From Gymnorhina tibicen (Eukaryota; Chordata; Aves; Passeriformes; Artamidae): a stretch of 64,000 nucleotides of DNA. Position numbers and translations under genes: made by a program. Below the pieces are notes generated by a model. The model had not been told where the DNA came from. It did not search any database and saw nothing but the letters and a program-made list of their open reading frames with translations. Numbering within the stretch: the first letter of the stretch is position 1; every line of letters begins with the position of its first letter. The DNA lies in the NCBI GenBank assembly GCA_013399875.1, contig VXAZ01009496.1, positions 1,342,465 to 1,406,464 on the forward strand, given 5' to 3'. Below are positions 1 to 64,000 of the stretch, one piece after another.

Positions 1-71
1 CACATTCAACAGCTGCCTTATTATTGCTGCGTCTCAAGACAGAGACATTCACACTATCATGAAGATTGTCA

Positions 72-112
72 GAGAGAGAGTGTGTGTGTGGGTGTGTGCG
101 CGCATGTGAGCG
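72..112. repeat. (GA)n/(GT)n compound microsatellite
   Basis: A run of GA dinucleotides passes into GT and GC/GT dinucleotides. It lies in the presumed CHD7 3' UTR. Confidence 0.8.
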
Positions 113-184
113 GGTGAACTCCCATACAGTCAAAATGAAGCGCGAGTACGATATGTATGGTAAATTTCATCTTGACCTTCACAG

Positions 185-231
185 CAAAAAAAAAAAAAAG
201 AAAAAAAAAAGGAAAAAAAAAAAAGAAAAAA
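185..231. repeat. A-rich tract with G interruptions
   Basis: About 47 bases of A broken by single or double G. In the CHD7 transcript this is a U/C tract in the 3' UTR. Confidence 0.85.
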
Positions 232-621
232 AATTTTAAAAATTAAATATATAACTTCATCCTTCCTTTAAGCAGCACTTCCTTCTATTAGTGCCACTTG
301 GTTACAAATTGCTGCTTAATTCATAATACCAATGGTACCAAAAGAAAAAAAAAGCAGAGCATTATGTCAATTTCCTTAAAAAGACATGATCACCTCTCAA
401 ATTTCATCTCTCCTAGGGATAATAAATAATGCACTGCACAATACTTAATGACCAAGATACCTTTTGACACATCTGTATAACATGACTTGAACGTTTTTTT
501 TTTGCTACACTATGTTACAGAACAGCTTATAAAAACTAAGTATGGACATTAACTGTGAGTGTAAACAGTAGGACTACCACTTGTCAAAAGTTTAAAACAC
601 TTTAACTGTAACTGGTACTGG

Positions 622-57908
<57,287 letters not shown>

Positions 57909-60900
57909 CTGAGAGAGACAAACAGAAATAAAATTGTAGATCTGCAACTTTGATTTCTAAAACTTTGCTCCTTTGGAGCATGAGGTAACAGAGGGAGAAA
58001 ATATTAAGCACAAGATTAACCTATTAACAAGAGTCAGCATATCTGAAACACTGTGCAGTAAAACGGTAAAGAACAAAGCTTTTTGCAGTCAGAACAGTAG
58101 CAAAATGACCATTGATATATATAAAGGGTAAAATTATTCCAAAGCTTGTATAAAGTGGAAGTATAGAAAACATTTAGTCTTCAACACATAGATGCAAAAG
58201 GAAAGCAATTGTTGTTTCAGGCATTTCAAAATAGTTGTTAGCAGAATGATTAGCTTGTTACAAATAATTCAGCTGCACTGGAATTTTGTCCTTTGGGGAA
58301 AAGGATTGTTAAAGTTTGTTTCTAGACATTTGAAGGAGAATAAAAGTATATTCACATGCTATGTTGATAAAAAATTAATCAAGGCAATTTACATTGGTTC
58401 ATCTGTGGCAGGAGGTATTTTGATCAGCAAGTGAAGGCTTAAGCCACTTGAAAATGTAATACAATGTTACATTTTATGTCCAAGACCCACAGCTTCCAGC
58501 TTGTACTCGAAACACATTTGTTCCTGCTCCAGACTGGACAGAGAACTATGATAAGTGCTTATGAACATGCATAAACATCCTATTTCAAAGTCTCTGTGGC
58601 ATATCAGGTTTACACCAAACTTATAAACCACAGGAGAACCTATGTATAATTACACAAATGTTAAATGCCTAGACTAAAATGTATCGGATATACTGACAAC
58701 TAGTTTCACCTTACTGGTTCTGTTCTACACAAAGATCCACGAGTCTGCAGTGAAAAGATATCTAAGCTCTACCATGACTCTGCAGCATATCAAAGCTCTG
58801 ACCTGCTTCTCCCTGCCTGCCCATGGTTACAAACGCAGGACGACAGTGCTTTTCGAGAAGAAAAGTAATAGCATGACACTGTACTGATGCCTTTCTTGCA
58901 CCTACATATACGGTCAGATCATTTTACCCACACTCTTTCTCTCTCTGTTTCTCCTCCTTTTCTGCTCCCTAAAAATTAAGTCAGGATGATACTAGGTGGA
59001 GGAGTTCCCCATTAGTCATGGTGTCAAAGGATAGATATTTGAAATATTTGAGCCACTGAACTGGGCAGAAGAAAAGTTTATAACAAATAAGGATTTTCCT
59101 TCTAGGAAAAGCAGTGCCCGTGTAACTGTAATGCTCTTTGCATTTCCTTTTCTCCACTTTTTTTTCAAATGGCACTTACTTAGAAGTGACAAGCGTGCAA
59201 ATGAATGACTACAAAACCAATTCCTGAGCATAAGAAGAACTGATGAGCATACACAGATATATCTACTTCAGCCACCAAGATCTAAATAGAAATGCACTTA
59301 AGATTTAGGAAACAAAACACTTGATGATATTATATGAGAAAGTGAATGCATGTGTATATTTCCAAATATATTAATATAATTTTATGAATGTAAACAAACT
59401 GAACCAGCGCAGTCCTAACTACTTCTGGCATTTCTTCACAGTAACATAAACTCACTGTGCACTGAATACACTCACATACTCAGAAGCAAAAGGAGCAAGG
59501 CTGTCAGGAAGTTAAGACAAGAATTTTTTCTGCTGTCTGGGAGAGGTCTGAATGGTACATGCTACCCACTACAGTTCTACGTGAAAGAGACAGGACAAGA
59601 GGGAAGGCCTGAGTGACAGACTGACAGTCTGGGTCTCCTTGGCTTAACCAAGAACTTCCAGGGTGACTTCTGCATATTTCTGCCCTCTACCTGCTTATTA
59701 AGATCCTTTTTTGTGCAACAGGGTCTAAGTTGCAGTGGAAACCCAGCTCTAATGCAAACCCAATGCACTCATTGCATTAGCACTGCATCAATCAGCCCCA
59801 CCTCAAGATCATCTCATGTTAGGCATCCTGAAGCATGAATCAACACCTGTTCTAGAAATCTGTAGTCACCACTGGCACGTACATCTCCGTGCTGGAAAGT
59901 TCACAACAACTGGGTATCTGTATAGAAAACACTATCCTGGAAAGTCAGTGGTAACAATGAGTTCTGCAGTCTGATTACACATTACATGAAATCGAGATCT
60001 TTTAAAATGTTCTGATTGATTCTGAATTTGGTTGACTGAATTGAGTGTCTCAGATTTGTTATATGATGCAGAATAAAACTGTCTTCTCTCTACCTCTGAC
60101 TTATGTGCTTGTACTAACCATTATTTTTAGGTAGGAAAATACAGGAATATTACCAAGATCACCTTTAAGTACTTCTTATCCCTGGCTTTTTGGAGCAGTA
60201 CTTTTAACCTGTATTTTTGCAAGATAGTCAATATATTTCTGCATTATCTGCTATTTCGTATCTCATGCATCCTACATTTTGCAGAAATCTCAAGTGCCAG
60301 TTTCACCAATTTTTTCACTGAGCTGTCCCCTACCATCCTCAATCCTGTTTTAAAATGCTGCTCACCTGCTATATATAACATATATATAGATATAACTCTA
60401 GGGTTTTCTTTCCATTATTTGTAGATTTTGTGTTGAGCAAGTACCTTAAATTTGGCGCTACACTATTTGTTTGCCATATTAAGAGAGACTTTTGCAATTA
60501 CCTAAAAGCTTACGTATAAGGCACAACTTTCTAGAACAGATCAGAATCAGTAGTTTTATTTTACTTCCTCTTATGCATATGAAACAGCCAAGTCAACATA
60601 TTTTAAAAACCACAAGAAATCCAGCAATGCCATATAAATTTAATTTTACAAAATTTTCAACATTGCGACTTCATTAGTGCTACTATTGTCACTGAAATAA
60701 ATATTATATTTTATACATGCTTCAGTGTTCAAAAAAATGAATCCTTGCCAACTTGTGGGCTGTTTTTGTTTGTTTAAGTCTGAACAACAACTTTCAGCAG
60801 AGTCATAAGCAAATCTGAAAGCAAAGCTTTCCAAATCTCCACAACAGCAGCGTCAGCCCTTCGTGACTTGACATTTGCAGTTCTAATGTAAGGTCTGGCC

Positions 60901-63900
60901 AGAAGGTAACACCCTGAGAATGGCAGCGATTGCTGCCACACTGTAGTACCCTGCAAAATTTCAGATTCTTACTTTTCAGAAACCTTATCCACAAGAGTCA
61001 TTCTCAGGCTCTAAAACAGCTGAAGACTACACATTACACTGAAACATTATGCCTGAAACAAATATTAAAAAACCCCAAACTTACTGTCTTTTATTTAAAG
61101 GATCAAGTTATGTGCATTGCCAAGCATAAAAATACTATGATTTTGGTTCCTATCATTCACAATCTCTGGAACATCGAAGCTACAAAAAGACAACTCTGCC
61201 CTAATTAGGCTTTGTAGGTTGTATTTCCTATTACTTGAAAATATATTACTTTTGCCACATGCCACTCCCCTTGCAGTTTGGCACGTTTCGTAATTCACTT
61301 ACATGTGATTTTCTAAATTGTAGCATTCTTTCAAAGAAATAGCTGTGAATACTTTTATTTTTCTACAAAGTCTGTGGCTGTACTTCTGCAATACGCTAAA
61401 ACCGTTTATCCCTAACCAACAACCCCACATTGCTCCCTAGTGTGAAGCTGTGTAGGAGCAGCACAAATCTACTGAGAAGAGATTCGAAGCAGCCTGAAAG
61501 ATGCATTTTCTTACCCCAAACCAGTTGTCTGCTCTTTCTTAAGTAGGGAGAAAAGGAAGAACAACAGGCTTTCACTATAAATATTAGATTAAGCCTACCA
61601 CAGGGAATTATTTCAAATAGTTCTACTTCTTTAAATCTAGAAAGGATTAGCTCTAGTTACAGGGTCACAATTTCTAATCAAAGAACCTGATTTTCCATTT
61701 ATAGAATTTTAAAAAATATGTATATTACAAGTTTTTACCAAAAGACTGAAAAAATATATCTGCATACTTCACAGAAATTGCTTCTCCTGCTGCTTTTAGT
61801 AGTAACAAAGCCATAATTTAGCATGTTAGTACAGAATTTAATCTTCCAAGGTAAAGAAACCAGTGGAGATTAAACACAAATAGGTATTCATCCTATTTGA
61901 TATTGCAGCAGAATTATTTTTGGTATTATTTGAAATAAGGTGAAAAAGGTGCTCAAAAATATTGGTGTGTTTACTAGACCCACATCTCTTTAAATCTTTT
62001 AGAGAAAAGCTGTTTTTGTAAACATTTAACAAAGAACAGATGGCCTGTTTTAATCATGCGAAAAAACCTGGAGCTCACATTAATACTCCTACCAGTGACT
62101 ACTGGGGCTAGTCACCTCCCTAACCAGCAGCACGGCACAGTCTTCAGTAATTCCATTTAATTTTGCAATGGACATTTTCTCATCAGTTCCCACTGCTCGA
62201 CAGTTAATCAATGCTATTAACATGCAATATCACAATGCAGGACACTCCTAAAGATCGCAGCTTATTAGAGAAAAACAGAGATTCTTCGAGAACTCCGAAG
62301 TGTTAAAACAATTTGTGGCACAACAGGCTACACAGCACTGTCAGTAAGAGCCAACAACATCCAAGGAAATAAAAAATGAAAACACTGTTAGAGAAATAGA
62401 ATCATCTGTTTCTAGACTGCAAAATTTCTGGAATTCAAACCTATTTTTGAGCTTCCAAAGAGGTATCACCATGACTTCAAAATTTAAAACCAACCTGCCT
62501 GTGTTTCACAGCTGCTTACACTTTCAGAGTGTAAGCTCCTTCTCCCCAGCCCAAAGCACAGAGAGCTCTCTCAAACCAGGCCTGTTACGTGAAGTAGCAG
62601 GATGGATAAGATGCAGGATTAATCCAGTGAGGGTGGGTGGCAGGGAGGGAGGTTAAGGAGGAGAGTCTTTCTGTTGCTTGAACAAGAATTGAACCACAAT
62701 CAACTGTACTGAAAGCAGCTGAGTGTCACTTCCCTAACAGAGCAGCAACTCGAGCCAGTATTGAGCTCTACAAAGTATGAAGCAAGAGCAGCAAAGTATG
62801 CGACATGACTCAGCTAACTTTGTGAAATTTAAACATCAGCACCAAACAAACAAAAATTAAAAAAAAACCCAAACCTTTTTACCAGGACTACACTTTCATT
62901 TCCCTCGTGGGTATTATTTTCAGACTCCATGGTCTTTACCATATTTAAATAAAGATCTACAACAACCACATTTCATTTAAATTTTCTTGAACTTCAGTTT
63001 ACTAAGTTGTCTAACAGTAAAAGAAGTGCTCAGTCAGTTCCCACTGACTTCAAAATACAAACCTCTGTGGTATGATCTCCATACAATGGATAATTTCACT
63101 TCAGGTAAATCATTACGGAATATTCTCAACTGCAACCCTGTTCAATTATCACCTTCACTCTGGAGAAGTTAAAAGAGCAACCTGTGCAAATTTTTTTAAA
63201 ACAGAAGACAGACTGTATAGCATGCTTCCATCAGCAGCTCTACCTAGTGCCACAGAGATCACTCATTTTGAATTTGTATCCTTCCTGACGGCACAGTTCA
63301 AAAGGTGTTAAAAGCCATCACATAACCAAATTGCTCCATGATTCTTCCTTTCAAAGGTTAATGATAGGATTCATCCTCCCTCTGGATTATTTAGAATGAA
63401 CTACTCATCTTGACTAATTTGGAAAGTTTCTGTGTCATGTCTCTATACATTGCTTTGTCCCTGCAATTCTCAACTTGTCTCATGAATACTTTCAGCATTA
63501 GGCCTCTCTTAGTGCCCCCTCAATGTGAAGCATGCTTCACCTTTTCTAGACCTCCATAAATACTTTCCTGACATTGTCCATATGCAGAGCTCACATATCA
63601 GTAAAAAATCCAGAGTAAAGAGGAATCAACACCACCTCCAAAACTCCAGCCAAATGCCAGTACCTACATTCAGCAAAAGCTGTACAGTATTTTTTCCATA
63701 GTAGGTGAAGTCCAGAAACATCCTCAAGACTACATTCACACCTGTAATTGTTTCAAAAATATGTTTTACCAATCAGCTTCTTCTCCTTTATTGTGAATGA
63801 TGATCCCTTCCCTTTTCTGTGAAACTACTACCTTGAAGATGTGTATGTTTCTTTTACTGTACTATATGAAAATACTTAGTACTAAACTTAAAATATTTTG

Positions 63901-64000
63901 GGGAACATGATGCTGTTTAGAAACAACTGGTACCTCAGTAATTCAGAAACCCTCTTAAGAAAATTGTAGTTCCAAAGTGACAACTGGGATTTATAAACCA
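57909..64000 (-). other. CHD7: CHD7 intron 2 (partial, 3' portion)
   Basis: About 6.1 kb of AT-rich intron running off the right edge. I see no exon, RNA gene or assignable mobile element. There is a short TA-rich stretch at 60367-60392 and an A/C-rich tract at 62844-62874. Confidence 0.85.

Larger units (their letters stand above)
1..621 (-). other. CHD7: CHD7 3' UTR (partial)
   Basis: The sequence follows the stop codon at 622-624 on the minus strand. It is AT-rich, with several AUUUA pentamers in the RNA sense. I found no AATAAA on the minus strand (TTTATT on the plus strand) in 1-621, so the UTR probably continues past the left edge. It holds two low-complexity blocks, listed separately. 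Confidence 0.8.

Overview
The window is a piece of a vertebrate, almost certainly avian, chromosome. Almost all of it is one gene on the minus strand: CHD7, the chromodomain helicase DNA-binding protein 7 (the gene mutated in human CHARGE syndrome). I recognised it exon by exon from the translated protein. Several CR1 LINE copies of the young avian type (tails resembling ATTCTATGATTCT), one older CR1-family relic, compact introns and the absence of Alu- or L1-like sequence point to a bird; I cannot name the species.

Layout, in transcription order (right to left). 64000-57909 is the 3' part of intron 2, with no gene. 57908 to 622 holds 36 coding exons, which match human CHD7 exons 3-38 in number and order. 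Every splice phase joins cleanly. The summed coding length is 7353 nt, or 2450 residues plus stop. Exon 1 (noncoding) and exon 2 (start codon and roughly the first 555 residues) lie beyond position 64000, so the 5' end is missing. The 3' UTR runs from 621 off the left edge without a visible poly(A) signal.

Domain order in the protein: Lys-rich disordered N-terminal part (exons 3-6), tandem chromodomains (exons 7-10), Snf2-type ATPase lobe 1 (exons 11-14) and lobe 2 (exons 15-18), the post-helicase DNA-binding region (exons 19-26), a SANT-like domain (exons 29-30), a long acidic linker (exon 31), two BRK domains (exon 35 and exons 36-37), and a low-complexity C-terminus ending in the conserved acidic tail (exon 38). 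No residue expected to be catalytic is broken.

Non-genic content: five young CR1 fragments, one decayed CR1-family reverse-transcriptase relic in intron 12, microsatellites and homopolymers, and a roughly 1-kb CpG island deep inside intron 3 that no exon explains. A 98-bp perfect direct repeat around a single N in intron 15 looks like an assembly join artefact.

No novel multi-gene system is visible. The points most worth checking are the intragenic CpG island as a possible internal or antisense promoter, a GC-AG intron, an in-frame tandem acceptor at exon 36, a coding Thr/Ala repeat, a nested CR1 copy, and a weak antisense exon candidate in intron 6. Residue positions written 'p.' count from the first residue of exon 3, not from the true N-terminus. 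Exon numbers follow human CHD7. Comparisons with human CHD7 are from memory.
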